A stretch of 64,000 bases of DNA, taken from the NCBI RefSeq assembly GCF_017916325.1, contig NC_090171.1:928501-992500 (forward strand). Direction: 5' to 3'. The notes under the pieces are model-generated. The model saw only the letters and a list, made by a program, of their open reading frames with translations. It searched no databases and was not told the origin of the DNA. A program made the translations under genes and the position numbers. Below are positions 1-11,200 of the stretch, one piece after another. This stretch comes from Leishmania martiniquensis. Its lineage: Eukaryota > Euglenozoa > Kinetoplastea > Trypanosomatida > Trypanosomatidae. Positions within the stretch are counted from its first letter, which is position 1; every line of letters begins with the position of its first letter.

Positions 1-881
1 CCCTCCCGGCCTCTTCCGCATCATCACGCGTCCTTCTCACGCTGAGGCGGATGGGCACAAAGGCACTTCACACACACACATACGCATAAAGGAAAACAAA
101 GTAAGAGACAAGCGCAAAGAACCTTTTCCACGTGGAATCGCATTGGAGAGGGAATCATCAGCAGCGTCTGACTGCTGTATTCGCCAAAGGTAGAGGGGGG
201 CGGAGGTAGTCCTTCTGCGCCCGCGCACTGCCCCCCTGTGCCGCAGGAATGGCAACTCTGTGTCAGTGGTGTGCCCCTCTCTTTGCTTCTTCTCAGCTTC
301 CTCCACGGCCTCGCTCAGCTCCGGCTCATCGGCTCTCCCCGCCCTTTCCCTTTTTCGCTCGCTCCGCTCCCCTCTTCCCTCTTCTCCCCTCTCCAACCGC
401 CCCATGCGTTTCTGTTTCCCCCATCAATTTAACCTGCACGTCCATGCTGCACGCGCGCCACCCTGGGTGAGCGTAGATGTCTGCGGAGTAGGTGTTCCTG
501 TAGGAGTCTCGAGAAGTACCACAGCCACCTGCCCCACCAGCACCCCACTCTCACTGCTTCCTCCGCCCTCATTCCTCAGTGTCTTGCAAGGCGTGCGCAG
601 ACCTCCTCTTCCGCTGCCACTCTCGCACCAGGGTAGGAGTGCACGGGCCTCTCGCCGTAAAGGAAGCCCACCGAACGTCCTCTTCTCTCGCCCGCTTTAA
701 TCACATCACCATTGCTCTGCGCAGCACCGACTGGTGCATCCTATTCCCACGGTAGCAGTCACAGCCCGAGGCGACTGATAAGGGGAGGCGCTCTACCCCC
801 ACCCTTCGTCACACATTCTTTTTCCTCTTTCCCTTCACATCGCACACTGACTCGTGTTTGTTTCGCTTGCTCGCATCGGCA
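1..881. other. Intergenic region upstream of the DRG1 gene
   Basis: No convincing gene is visible. The open frames here are short, rich in Ser, Pro, Leu and Cys, and come from CT-rich tracts. A pyrimidine stretch near 679-697 followed by AG at about 723 could serve trans-splicing of the downstream GTPase mRNA. A second CT run at 816-837 has no AG between it and the start codon, so it is a less likely acceptor tract. Confidence 0.5.
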
Positions 882-1988
882 ATGTCGTCCCTACAGAAAA
901 TCAACGATATCGAGGCGGAGCTCGCCCGCACGCAGAAGAATAAGGCGACCATGGCCCACATCTGCGCTCTCAAGGCCCGCCTGGCGCAGCTGAAGCGCGA
1001 GCTCATCTCCTCTGAATCGAAAAAAGGAGGCGGCAAGGGCGAAGGCTTCGACGTCCAAAAGACCGGCGACGCTCGCATCGGTTTCATTGGTTTTCCGTCG
1101 GTCGGCAAGTCGACGCTTCTGTCGAAGATGACCTCAACACACTCCGAGGTAGCCGCGTACGAGTTCACAACGCTGACCTGCGTGCCTGGCGTGGTGAACT
1201 ACCGCGGTGCCAAGCTGCAGATGCTGGACCTACCCGGTATTATCGAAGGCGCAAAGGATGGTAAGGGCCGTGGTCGGCAAGTCATTGCGGTGGCTCGCAC
1301 ATGCTCTCTCATCCTTATCGTGCTCGACATTGCCAAGCCACTGCAACACAAGCTCATCATTGAGCGTGAGTTGGACGGCTTCGGCATTCGGCTGAACAAG
1401 TCGCCGCCGGATATTGTGATTCGCAAGAAGGACCGCGGTGGCATCAGCATTTCCTCGACGTGCCCGCTCACACACCTTGACCAGGAGACGATCAAGACCA
1501 TCTTAGGTGAGTATCGCATGTCGAACGCGGACGTCACCTTCCGTGGCGACTACACGGCCGACGAGTTCATCGATGCGATCGAGGGGAATCGCGCGTACAT
1601 TCCGGCCATCTACGTGCTGAACAAGATCGATCAGATCTCGATCGAGGAACTCGACATCGTTGCCCGCATTCCGCACAACTGCCCGATATCTGCCCACCAT
1701 GAGTGGAACCTGGACGGACTCCTCGAGTGCATATGGAATCACTTAAACTTTATTCGTGTGTACACAAAGCCAAAGGGTCAGGTGCCAGACTACGACGCGC
1801 CGGTCATTCTAAAGAAAGCCCCACAGCCTTCGGTCGAGAGCTTTTGCAACCGCATTCACCGGCAGCTCATGCGCAACTACAAGTACGCGTGGGTGTGGGG
1901 CTCCTCTGTGAAGCATCAGCCGCAGCGTGTGGGCAAAGACCACCCGCTAGAGGACGAGGATGTCGTTCAGGTTGTGAAGAAGGTATAG
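882..1988 (+). CDS. Developmentally regulated GTP-binding protein, DRG1/RBG1 type
   Basis: Encodes 368 residues, the usual DRG1 length. The ATG at 882 is chosen because the N-terminus then aligns with the conserved DRG1 helical start; an in-frame TTG at 858 only extends the frame. Visible in order: N-terminal helical region (1-45), G1 loop GFPSVGKST (70-78), effector region with TTLT (96-99), G3 DLPG (116-119), NKID (G4, about 245-250), and a C-terminal TGS-like segment. Family knowledge: DRG1 is a cytosolic, ribosome-associated GTPase of the Obg/HflX class that acts with a DFRP partner in translation. All nucleotide-binding motifs are intact, so it is probably an active GTPase. It is the first gene of the window and lies in the same orientation as all the others. 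Confidence 0.96.
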   Translation: MSSLQKINDIEAELARTQKNKATMAHICALKARLAQLKRELISSESKKGGGKGEGFDVQKTGDARIGFIGFPSVGKSTLLSKMTSTHSEVAAYEFTTLTCVPGVVNYRGAKLQMLDLPGIIEGAKDGKGRGRQVIAVARTCSLILIVLDIAKPLQHKLIIERELDGFGIRLNKSPPDIVIRKKDRGGISISSTCPLTHLDQETIKTILGEYRMSNADVTFRGDYTADEFIDAIEGNRAYIPAIYVLNKIDQISIEELDIVARIPHNCPISAHHEWNLDGLLECIWNHLNFIRVYTKPKGQVPDYDAPVILKKAPQPSVESFCNRIHRQLMRNYKYAWVWGSSVKHQPQRVGKDHPLEDEDVVQVVKKV

Positions 1989-4938
1989 AAGTAAGAATAT
2001 ATATTTATATATAGGCACCAAAGTAGACAGGTTAGACGCGGCGACGGCGCCACGCGTGTGCGAAGTTACAGAGTTGCTCACAGGCATACAAGCGATGCAG
2101 AGAGCGCGAGCGGTGTTGCCGCTATCGATCGAAGATGGCGGCGGGTGCAGTGACGTCAAGCAGCAAGAGAGCGTGTGTCGGAGTGCGTTTTAGCGCAGAG
2201 ATATCGTGTGCTTCGCGTGTCTTGATGTTTCTGTCTGTCGCGGTGTGTTGCGTTCCCGCCTGAAAAGCGAAGACTGTGTGCTCTGCATTAGTACCGTACT
2301 TGGCTACACCTTTTTTCTGCGACGAGTCCCCCCCCCAGTATACACACCCATGCGCGCTCATTCGCTCCCTCTCTTCCTCCCTCGTCCCGTTCTCTGGCGC
2401 CAGGTCGAGTCAGTAAGGTAGCCTTTCCTATCTGTTCCCCCTCCTTTCTGCGCTTCTTCGTCGAACGCGATGGCTAGGACTATGCGCACCCGTGTCACAT
2501 CGCCACGCACATCGCTCTCGCATCACTTCACACGTCGGTTGGTCGGCGGCGAGGAGTACTGCATACGAAGCCGACCATTTATATTTCGGTGTGCCTTTCG
2601 GACGTCGTCTCGGTAGGTTTGCTCGTTGTCTCGTTGTCTTCATGGGTGTGCTCAATGAAATCGAACTGACTTGGCAGCGCGACAGTCGTTATACCGGTGC
2701 ACTAAAAGGGAGAACAGTCGGTAGAACGAGTGCATCTGCGCGAAAAATGGATGTTCATGGGTGGTCTGGGGAGCACCGCTACTCTATCGCACGCCGGAGC
2801 GGATGGGAGCTGCAGCCAGTGCGCGCGCACGCGCCACCGAGAGCTAGCGCGATGCGTGCGGAAGAGGGGAGGGAGGCCACATAAGCGTGCGCTTCAGTCA
2901 CAAGCCCTTCCGCGGGCCGTGGCCGCAGGCCTTCCTGTTGTTGAGTGTGTGATGCTGCTGCGAACACGCCATCAAATATATGCGAATTATGTTTCATCTC
3001 GGAAGCGGAAAGCGTACCGCGCGCGATCATGTCACCGCTTCATCCTTCTCTCCGCCCCGCATCACTTTGCTCGTCCAACGGTGCATGCGCGATTTTCTCT
3101 CTCGATGTTTGGTCTGCTTGCTTGTTTTAATCGTGTGCTGCTCTGCCACGCAGTCGAGTGCCTTCATTGACAACCGCCACGGCGCATAAAGATAGACATT
3201 CGGGCGCTCACACCCTCACCTACAAGCCAGCGAACGCAATAAAACAGACGCACACGGAAGCCCTTTCGAACGCTCAGAGGCCAACATTCAGCAGCAAAGG
3301 TGCACAGCAGCACCCGCCACACACACACAAAAAGAAGAAAGCACTGAGAACGGGACGTGAAGAAAGAGAAAAAGGACGTCTGCTTTAGCTCTAATCCTAA
3401 TCTTGTCGTTCTCTTTTCGTGTACGGTGCACGCGATTCGTGACGTCTCTTGCAGTGTTGGTGTGTGTGTGTGTGTGCTCGACTTGGTGAGCTCTTCTCGC
3501 CCCCCACTCCTCGCTCCCCCCTCTCCCCCTCCCCAAAGAGCGCGCGGTACGCGGCTTAGAAAAACGTCGGCTCTTGTTCTCCTTCCCTATTGGCTGGAGC
3601 CGCTGCCGATCCACGCAGAAACGTCGACATCCTTCCGAGGCGCGCGCGCATCAACATAAAACACCTGAGCCGAACGCCAGCAAGAGGAAGAAAAAAAAGA
3701 GTCGCCTCCCTCTCTCCCTCTTTCCTTTCACTCTATTGCTGCTCTTCATGAATGGACATTGTGCTTTTCAGCGTAGGTGATTGCAGTCTCTCCCTCCCTC
3801 TCCCATCTTCGCACTCTCGATTCATTGCCCCCCTCTTCCTAATCCAGCATTACTTGTGAAAGTTATAGACACTGCTTTCTTTTCTGTGCCTATTGTTTTC
3901 GTTTCGTTTGCCGGTGTGCGGCCATCCTCCGCCCATCCGCACACGCGCCTATCAGCTCAAGAGGGACATACGCCACCGAACTGTCTCTGCAGCTTCTGCC
4001 TTCCCCTCCGCGAACTGCATCGGTCTCTCTCTCTCTAACTTTTTGGTATACGAGCGAACGCATCGAAAAAGAAAAAGGAGGGGAGCAGTGGTACCTTTTT
4101 TTATTTGCCTTCCGCTGTGCAGAGTTTCGCGTTGCGGCTCCTCGCCCATCTTCCGTGCTTGCGATATTGAATACGAGTAGCGACAACGCTGGAAGCACAC
4201 ACATACACACATAAACACGCAGTGTACGGCCCCTTCCCCTCTTCCCTCCCCTCCCCCCATCTCTCTTGCTCTTCCGCTTATCGTCACCCCTTCACTCTCT
4301 TCTTTGAGCGATTCTCATTCGTGCTCGACTAAGGGAGAGAGAACTAGAGAGCGTACAGTAAGGAAAGGACATCGCTCTTTTCTTTTCTTCTTTGTGTGTG
4401 TGTGCGCGCGTGTGTGTGTACCTATCTTCGCTTTCTTTGACTTCATTTTTTTTTGTTTTGGTGTGTTTGTGTGAGGAAAGAGAGAGGGCTTGTGAGTGTG
4501 TGCATGTGTTCACACCACCTTTGGTGTCTTCCCTTCCCTCCCTAAACACGCACACCTCTCTCTCTTGGCTGAAACATCCCTGAAGGATCACCAGACGAGA
4601 CGAGTCACCGCGCAGCATTCGCACCCATTTCTCTTTCTCGTTGCCGTCGAAGTGTCAAGGACAAAAAAGTCCTTTACGAGGGCATAGCAGTCGACAGCAT
4701 AAATCTTTTGTGGCAAACGCGCAGTCGTGTTTGTGGTGGTTGTCTCTGAACTGTTTGTGAGCGACGCGCTCGAACGTGGGCTTAAACAGACGGCTCTTTG
4801 TGTCTTGGTCTACATCCTCACGCCATCGCCCCACCGCGACAGTGAATCGTCAGCAGGCGCACGCTAATACGGGAAAAAACACTTCCACAGACACACACAC
4901 ACACACGCAGGGAGAGCGCCAAAGGCGGCGAGACGCAA
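1989..4938. other. Intergenic region, about 2.9 kb, no gene seen
   Basis: Contains mixed sequence followed by many CT tracts, GT/CA runs (for example near 3461-3475 and 4394-4419) and short purine runs. The open frames are low-complexity shadows. It probably holds the 3' UTR of the DRG1 mRNA and the splice acceptor and 5' UTR of the guanylate kinase mRNA. No RNA gene was recognised. Confidence 0.5.
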
Positions 4939-5922
4939 ATGAGCGCATCAACGAAGACGTCGATGCCGGTGATTTCAACGGTAACCGCTGCATCGGCTGC
5001 ACACAACGTTGCTCAGCGTGCGATAGAGCCCCTGAGGGACACTGTCTCTCTCAGGCACCTCGTCGATGTGCTTTTGTTTGTAGGGCCGAGCGGCTGTGGG
5101 AAATCCACGATGATTCACCGACTACAGCGCGACTGGCCCACGCTGTTTGAATTCAGCGTGAGCCACACCACCCGTCGCCCCAGGCGCGGCGAGGTGCCTG
5201 GGCAGCACTATCACTTTGTCACCATGGAGGAGTTCCAGCAGCTGATCGACGCGGGCAGCATGATTGAGTACTCGCATCTCGGCTTCCACAAAGCGTCACC
5301 GTCGTCCCCGCATAGCAGGCCTGTAGGCGACCTCTATGGGACAAGCAAAAAAGCTGTCGACACCGTACTCGAGCGCAATCGTGTCGTACTGATGGACACA
5401 GACTTGCTAGGTGCCATCAGCATAAGGCGCTACTGCGCCGGCGAGGTGGTGAAAATGAGGCCTGTGGCCCCCTCGAAAACAGGGCAGCCTGCTGCGCAGC
5501 AGGACAGCAGCACCGCTTCCCCAGAGCAGGACCCGCTAGCCCTTTCCCCATCTCAGCCAGCTCCTTTACCTCTGGATAGGAAGCGCGCCGTAGTCCCCGC
5601 GTGTGCGGCTCGATCCAAGGATGCGGCATTGTCACCCACCTGGTGCCTCGGGCCAAGGGCCAAGCGCCCGCTGCGTTGCATGGTCATCTTCATCGCTCCG
5701 CCTAGTATGGAGGTACTGGAGCAGCGGCTGCGGGAACGCAAAAGTGAAACGGAAGCCTCGCTGCAACTGCGCATGAGGCTGAGCAGACTATGGTTGCAGT
5801 GGGCAAAGGAGAACATGTCGCTCTTCGACTACTTCATTGTAAACGACGACTTGGAGCTCTGCTACGCAAAGTTGAAGCACATTGTCCAATCAGAGGTGCT
5901 CATGGTGGAGAGCTCTCTGTGA
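4939..5922 (+). CDS. Guanylate kinase-like protein with internal insertion
   Basis: Encodes 327 residues; ordinary guanylate kinases have about 190-210. The P-loop GPSGCGKST is at 49-57. It is followed by the GMP-binding region (SVSHTTRRPRRGE, then GQHYHFV and an IEY segment) and the YGTSK motif. A Ser/Pro/Gln-rich insertion of about 75 residues (roughly 171-245) then splits the core before the FIAPPS strand and the lid/C-terminal helices. The reaction for the family is ATP-dependent phosphorylation of GMP to GDP. The N-terminal 40 residues are Ser/Ala/Thr-rich and could be a weak targeting sequence, but this is not clear. The start is the first in-frame ATG. The insertion may reflect a parasite-specific loop or a paralogue with another role. 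Core motifs look intact. Confidence 0.88.
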   Translation: MSASTKTSMPVISTVTAASAAHNVAQRAIEPLRDTVSLRHLVDVLLFVGPSGCGKSTMIHRLQRDWPTLFEFSVSHTTRRPRRGEVPGQHYHFVTMEEFQQLIDAGSMIEYSHLGFHKASPSSPHSRPVGDLYGTSKKAVDTVLERNRVVLMDTDLLGAISIRRYCAGEVVKMRPVAPSKTGQPAAQQDSSTASPEQDPLALSPSQPAPLPLDRKRAVVPACAARSKDAALSPTWCLGPRAKRPLRCMVIFIAPPSMEVLEQRLRERKSETEASLQLRMRLSRLWLQWAKENMSLFDYFIVNDDLELCYAKLKHIVQSEVLMVESSL

Positions 5923-7252
5923 AAGAGCACTTTAGGCCAGCGTTAGGGGGAAGAGTAAGGGGAAGGGAGGTGGTAGCGAAAGTGGTGCGCGTCAATGGAC
6001 GGAAGAGTAAAAACAAAACAAATCTGCACACGCCGTTTTTTGACTCACGTACCCGGGCGGGGTGTGTGAGGCAGTTTTCCTTTCTCTTCTTCGCTTTTCG
6101 GACGTCGTCTTCGTGGGGCGTCGTATTGTTTACTTCGGGGAGGCTGTCGTGACACCTGCCGCTGCCAACGTGTTGTGGTCTATTGACGTGCTTTAACGCC
6201 TCGATGGCTCTCGTGCGCACGTAAGCTTTTCTTTAACTTTTCGTTTGAATCGGAAGCGCTTTGCCCCCCCCTCCAGTCTCCCCCTTATGTGAGTGACCCT
6301 TGCGCCATCTCTCGCACTCCCTCCGGTCACTCCGTGGCGGCGTCCGAAGGTGTTGACATCCCACACCCCCGCCTCTTTATCTCGGTTCCGCTCCTCTCCT
6401 CCCCTTCCCACTTCTCCCGAGGAAGCGAGGGGAGCTCTGCGCATGCTCGCCTCACGCCTCTTTTCTGCGTTGCTTCGTAGTGCTTGCCTCCACTTATTTG
6501 CTTGCTGAGGCATCTTGCTACCTCGCACATGGCATCTGGCGACGGGCAAGACGCGCACGTTTCGAACAGTGCAAGCGTGTTCGTACTCTACGTGTACTGC
6601 TCGCAGTCGTGTCGTGCGTACCGCTTTTTTTTGTTTGGTTGGTTCTTGCCGTCGTTGTACGTGCGTGGGCGTGTGCCTCTATGCTCTCCATGAACTTTTC
6701 TTTTTACTTTCGTTCAGTGTGGACGGTTTCGCATGCCGCACGCCCCCGGGATGCCTCCACCTCCTCTCGCAGGCGGTGGGGGAGAGGAGAGGAAAATGTC
6801 AGGCGAGAGAAAGAGTGCGGCAATCGGCAAGACCGCAGAGCAAAACAAATGGGCGAGCCCTAGTGGAAAGAGGCATGCGTGATTGGACTGCCTGCCTGTG
6901 CTGCTGACGCACGTCTTCGCGGCGCGCATTCCCATCTCTGGGAAGCCACACTTTCTCATCGGCCAGGCAGCCGCCTCCGATCCCCATACCCCACCAGCTC
7001 CGCCGAGTGCGCTCACGTTGCGTTCCTGCATTGCCTAGCCTTGCACACTCGATCGGCTGTCGGTCTTCGCCACCCTCTGCGTACTCTTCTTTTCTGACCT
7101 CCCTATGAAAACTCCGCAACAACTGCCGCATCGCCACCCTCATTGCGCACACGTCCACAGTTGGCAGGCTCCATCGCTGCTCATTTCCTTCCCTTTTTTC
7201 CTCGCAACGCCCCCTTTCTCTCTTTCTTTCTCTCTTTCTCTCTCTTTTGGCA
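5923..7252. other. Intergenic region, no gene seen
   Basis: About 1.3 kb of UTR-like sequence. It ends in a very long CT tract (about 7181-7247) directly upstream of the next start codon. That tract is probably part of the splice signal region, although no AG separates it from the ATG, so the acceptor may lie farther upstream. Confidence 0.5.
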
Positions 7253-8656
7253 ATGACGGAGGAGAAAGTGGTGAAGGATTTGGCCGAGGTGTGCGCGAGT
7301 GGTGCAGAGGCCTACAGCGCATGGACTACAGCAAAGGCTGTCGTTCAGCGCCGCTATCTCTCCGTCAAATCGCAGGGAACCTTTGAGGGGTGTGCGGAGC
7401 TGCTCGCTGGGCTGGCACGGGTTCTCAGGACGCACCTCCGCGTCGATCTTGCGCAAGAGTTTCTTCGTCATGTCCTCTTCGGAGCACTGGAGCACTTCTC
7501 CGCCAAGGCCATCGCAGGCGCCACAGCGGCACGTGCGAGTGACGGCGGCGTCAGTGGGTCCCCCTTTCTCCAAGCCGCCGCTGACTTTTTGCAGCGCGTG
7601 TTCAGCCTGCTTGTCTCCGCTACCACACGCACCTACACGCTCACGGGTCCCCTCCCCCTCGCGGTAGAATGGAACAGGGATGCAAATAACGGAGGCGTCG
7701 ATGCCGCTGCGGCGCAGTCGAAGGACGTCGTACCGTGGGCCGAAGATGTTGTTCTTGAGTTCGTCGTTCGCGCGGCGGCCTTTCTTTCGGAACGCATCCA
7801 GAGCGCTGATATACTGTCTCGTTGGGCGCACAACCTTTTCGTGTCATACGAGCAACTTCTCGCTCTCCGCCTGTCCTCCCTGCCATCGCAACCCTCGACG
7901 CTGCACGCCAGTATCAGTACCTCGTCTACGGCCCCCTCATCCTCGTTGCCCGTCCCTACGCTGGCGGCGCAGCTGCTCCGGATGAGTATCTTCAGTAGCG
8001 CCAGCAGAAAAGGGGAAGGGTGCTCATGCACCACCGATGCAGCGCCGACTCCGGTGGCCGCCGCCGTGTACTGGCTCACGCACCTTGCCCGTCAGCCGAG
8101 CGCAGTCAACCACCTTTTCGCGCAGTACGTATACTTCGACATCCTCTGCCGAAGCTCAAAACGGATTTCGGCGTCCAGCGCTGCGCAAGGCTGTAAAATC
8201 GGCCCCGAGACGCTGCTACATGAGCGCGTCAATGCGGCACTAGTGGAGAGGTGCACGCTGAGTTGTCGGGGGGCAATCCTCATGGCGCGCACGGCAGTGG
8301 AAGTGTACCGGCAAGCGTTTCCGCTTGCGTTACAAAAGATCACCTCGACCAGCTCGCGGCAGCGGTCGAGTGGTGCGGAGGACATTGAAGAAGAGGGCAC
8401 AACTGTCGGGTCCGAACTGGCGCACTTCTACGGCTGGACGTGGTTCCTCGACTCGCTGACGCTCGCCCTCGCACACGGCGGCGGACAAGGTAACGGTGGA
8501 AGAGCGACCGCGGGCGACGACTGCGACGCAAAGGCCCAGCAGCGACAGAGGCAGCAGGACGTGTGCAAGCAGCTACTGAACACATACGCCGCCGTGGCAG
8601 CGGAGATCCCGGCTCTCAAGTGGGGTGAGGTGGTGGCGGCGTACACCAGTGCGTAA
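7253..8656 (+). CDS. Get4/TRC35-like protein (tentative)
   Basis: Encodes 467 residues from the ATG at 7253 (a TTG two codons upstream is in frame but unlikely). The N-terminal 70 residues look like the helical-repeat start of Get4 (family DUF410): Ala/Tyr helix, a T..A...RRYLS segment, then a GxAELLAGLARVL helix and an A..L helix. Later there are further amphipathic helices. Low-complexity Ser/Thr, Gly and Gln segments account for a length well above the usual 310-330. Get4 works in the cytosol with Get5 and Get3 to deliver tail-anchored proteins to the ER. No catalytic motif is expected. The assignment rests on helical pattern only; a kinetoplastid-specific alpha-solenoid protein is the alternative. 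Confidence 0.55.
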   Translation: MTEEKVVKDLAEVCASGAEAYSAWTTAKAVVQRRYLSVKSQGTFEGCAELLAGLARVLRTHLRVDLAQEFLRHVLFGALEHFSAKAIAGATAARASDGGVSGSPFLQAAADFLQRVFSLLVSATTRTYTLTGPLPLAVEWNRDANNGGVDAAAAQSKDVVPWAEDVVLEFVVRAAAFLSERIQSADILSRWAHNLFVSYEQLLALRLSSLPSQPSTLHASISTSSTAPSSSLPVPTLAAQLLRMSIFSSASRKGEGCSCTTDAAPTPVAAAVYWLTHLARQPSAVNHLFAQYVYFDILCRSSKRISASSAAQGCKIGPETLLHERVNAALVERCTLSCRGAILMARTAVEVYRQAFPLALQKITSTSSRQRSSGAEDIEEEGTTVGSELAHFYGWTWFLDSLTLALAHGGGQGNGGRATAGDDCDAKAQQRQRQQDVCKQLLNTYAAVAAEIPALKWGEVVAAYTSA

Positions 8657-9682
8657 GGCAGGGCGTGCTATGAACGGCGTTTGTAGCTCGTCAGGGATGA
8701 AGCACAGGAGCAGTCGTTGCTACAGCACCGTGCCCTTGGTGTTACGCGTCGCTTCACTGCGCCCTTGTGTGGTGTTCTGCCGCGATCATCCACTGTGTGT
8801 TCACTTTTCGTCTGTTTTTGTTTCTCGCGTGAAGTGTCCTCGACCAAGTCGCCGCTGCTGCTGCTTTGTGGGCAGTGTTTAGGAGCTCTCTGCGTTGGTA
8901 TGGAGCCCGTCGTCGGTGGCCTTTCCTTCGCGTGGGCAGCGAAGCACGCATTCCCGCCTCCCCCCCCTTCCTATAGGCGTGCGCACACGTTGGTGCGTCT
9001 GTGTGTTCATCTATGTGCTGCAAACTAATAGTGGAGTGTGGGTGTCGAGTTGTCTATATGCGTAGCTGTTGACAGCCTCACATATCTTTCGACCTCTCAC
9101 GCTGAGTGGATATAATCTGCTCGCCCTCTGGACCACCATTGATGCGTACAAATGATGGACAGCCGATTATGAGGCTACCCTGCGTTTCTCACGCCAGCTG
9201 GCTGCCCGCCTCATGATGAACCTCGGGCGAAGAGAACTCTGCAGAAGCGCGCGCACTCACACACACACACACACACCGCTGCCGCAACCCGAGCAGATTT
9301 TGTACGCCGCCTCTCCTTCTTCCGCTCCCTTATGGGCTCGTTGAAGCCTTCTTAGACACGTGGGCGTTGCTAAATTGTCCTCTTCCTCTCCACCTCTTCC
9401 CCCCCTCTCTCTCACAGCCATCACGAGCCTCGCAAAGTGGTGCAAGCAGGACGTGCCAGAGAAGGGCACGCTCAAGCCATCGCCCGATCGGTCGTCGCTT
9501 TGCCTAGAGCGGTGCAGCCGTCGCGCAGCGTAGGTGTGTTCATTCGCATGTGTGTTGCAGGTTTCTCACGCAGCCCTGCTAGTTAAAAAACCTGCGTATC
9601 CCATCCCCGGCAAACGGCAGCAGAGACTGCAGTGTCAGCGACTTTTAGCAGCGTCATCACTGATCTTGTCAGCTCTGCTGCA
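8657..9682. other. Intergenic region with CA microsatellite
   Basis: No gene seen. It includes a CA run near 9258-9276, a poly-C run near 8950-8967 and a CT tract at about 9380-9415 that could serve as splice signal for the BBS4 mRNA. Confidence 0.5.
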
Positions 9683-11200
9683 ATGCAAGCAATCGGGCGC
9701 CGGGCGCCGAGCACGGTGCCGTCCTCCGAGGTCGGAGACGACAAAAGCGGTCTCGACACCGAACTGGCTGCAGCTGCTGCTTCGCAGCAGCGCGACGGCA
9801 CCACCACCACAGCCGCGATAGCCGCGAATGCGCAGCAGAAACCTGCGCAGGAGGTGTCGTTGACCCGTGAGCGGCGCAACTGGCTCATTCACATACTTTA
9901 CGTCCGGCAGGAGTACAGAAACTGCCATCGGGTAATCGAGGCGCAGCTCCGCGAGACAGGGGGCACGTGCGAGTACGCTCTGTACGTGAAGGGGCTCCTA
10001 AAGCGGCTGGAAGGCTCTCTGTCAGAGTCGCTGGAGCTGCTGCAGACCGCCGTGGTCATCAGCCCGGAGAACGCGACGACTCGCACACAGCTCGGGCGTG
10101 CGTTGCACCTTCTCGGCCGTCACGAGGAGGCCATTCGAACGTTTCAAGAGGCGGCAAGCATTCGCATCATCAAAGGTCTTGGCGCGGACTGGGAGATCGA
10201 ATACTACACAGGGCTTTGCCACATGCACCGCCGGAACTACCGTGGCGCCATTGCTGCCTTCCTGCAGTCCATCGAAATTCAACGTCACGACTGCGCTTAC
10301 CTGCAACTGGGGAAGGCGGCAGTTTTAGCGCACGACTACGCGACTGCGTTGAAGGTGTACGAAGAGGCCGTTATGGTGTCCCCGGCGAACCCCGACTTGT
10401 TGGCGATGCTCGGCCACCTCCACCTTCAGCAAGGCAACCCCCGTGTGGCCTTTGAGTATTTGGGCCGTTGTCTCACGATTCACCCCACCCATGTCGATGC
10501 CCTTGTGGCTGCCTCGAGTATCATCCAAGACAGCGGCGACTATGACGTGGCGCTGACCAAGTACCGAATCGTGGTGGCACAGCAGCCGGATGCGTCGCAA
10601 GTGTGGAACAATATCGGTGCCTGCTTTATCGGCAAGAAAATGATGTACGCGGCCGTCGCATGTCTGCGCAAGTCCCTACTTCTCTGTCCCTTTGATTGGA
10701 TCGGCCACTACAATCTCGGCGTAGCGTTCTTGATGATGGGCCGCTGCTGCTCGGCGCTGCAGTGCCTGAACGCCGCTCTGCATTTGCACGCGAGCCACGC
10801 CCCGGCCTTTATGCTCCTCGGTATCTGCCTCGGTGAGATGAAGGACCTGCCGAACGCATGTCGCGCCTACGAGCGCGCACTCGCGATGCAAGATGATTTT
10901 CTCGTGTACCTCAACTACGCCGTGACGCTGTTGAAAGGCGGCGCCGCTGCAGAGGCCTCTGTGAAGTTCCGCGTCTTCCGAAGCGTGTGGGACCAGCTTA
11001 CACCCGAGCAGCGGCGCGAACAGTCCCCCCTCATTCCAGGGGTTGTCCGACTGCTGGAGGGCCTGCTGGAGCCGCCCCTGCAGCCCGCGGCGCCTGCCTC
11101 CGCTGGTGCACTGGAGGATAGCGGGGCAGCGGCTTCTCTCCAAGACACCGGACGCCAAGCGGGAGCTGTGGAAAGCGTGGAGGAGGGCGCCCCGTCATGA
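9683..11200 (+). CDS. BBS4: Bardet-Biedl syndrome 4 protein (BBSome TPR subunit)
   Basis: Encodes 505 residues from the ATG at 9683; the frame stays open to a GTG at 9632 but the N-terminal extension is not needed. After a variable 55-residue N-terminus, the ERRNWLIH..YVR start and the whole run of TPR helices match BBS4. Diagnostic stretches are CEYALYVKGLLKRLEG, the DYDVALTKYRIV segment followed by WNNIGACFIGKK, and FDWIGHYNLGVAFL. Human BBS4 is about 519 residues, so the gene is full length. BBS4 is a structural TPR subunit of the BBSome, the coat complex that moves membrane proteins into and out of flagella; in trypanosomatids this concerns the flagellum and flagellar pocket. The C-terminus (about 460-505) is Ala/Pro/Glu-rich and poorly conserved. 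Confidence 0.95.
   Translation: MQAIGRRAPSTVPSSEVGDDKSGLDTELAAAAASQQRDGTTTTAAIAANAQQKPAQEVSLTRERRNWLIHILYVRQEYRNCHRVIEAQLRETGGTCEYALYVKGLLKRLEGSLSESLELLQTAVVISPENATTRTQLGRALHLLGRHEEAIRTFQEAASIRIIKGLGADWEIEYYTGLCHMHRRNYRGAIAAFLQSIEIQRHDCAYLQLGKAAVLAHDYATALKVYEEAVMVSPANPDLLAMLGHLHLQQGNPRVAFEYLGRCLTIHPTHVDALVAASSIIQDSGDYDVALTKYRIVVAQQPDASQVWNNIGACFIGKKMMYAAVACLRKSLLLCPFDWIGHYNLGVAFLMMGRCCSALQCLNAALHLHASHAPAFMLLGICLGEMKDLPNACRAYERALAMQDDFLVYLNYAVTLLKGGAAAEASVKFRVFRSVWDQLTPEQRREQSPLIPGVVRLLEGLLEPPLQPAAPASAGALEDSGAAASLQDTGRQAGAVESVEEGAPS

Noticed and set aside
9258..9276. CA microsatellite as a possible origin or regulatory element
   Set aside because: CA/TG runs are spread through all the intergenic regions of the window and nothing singles this one out.
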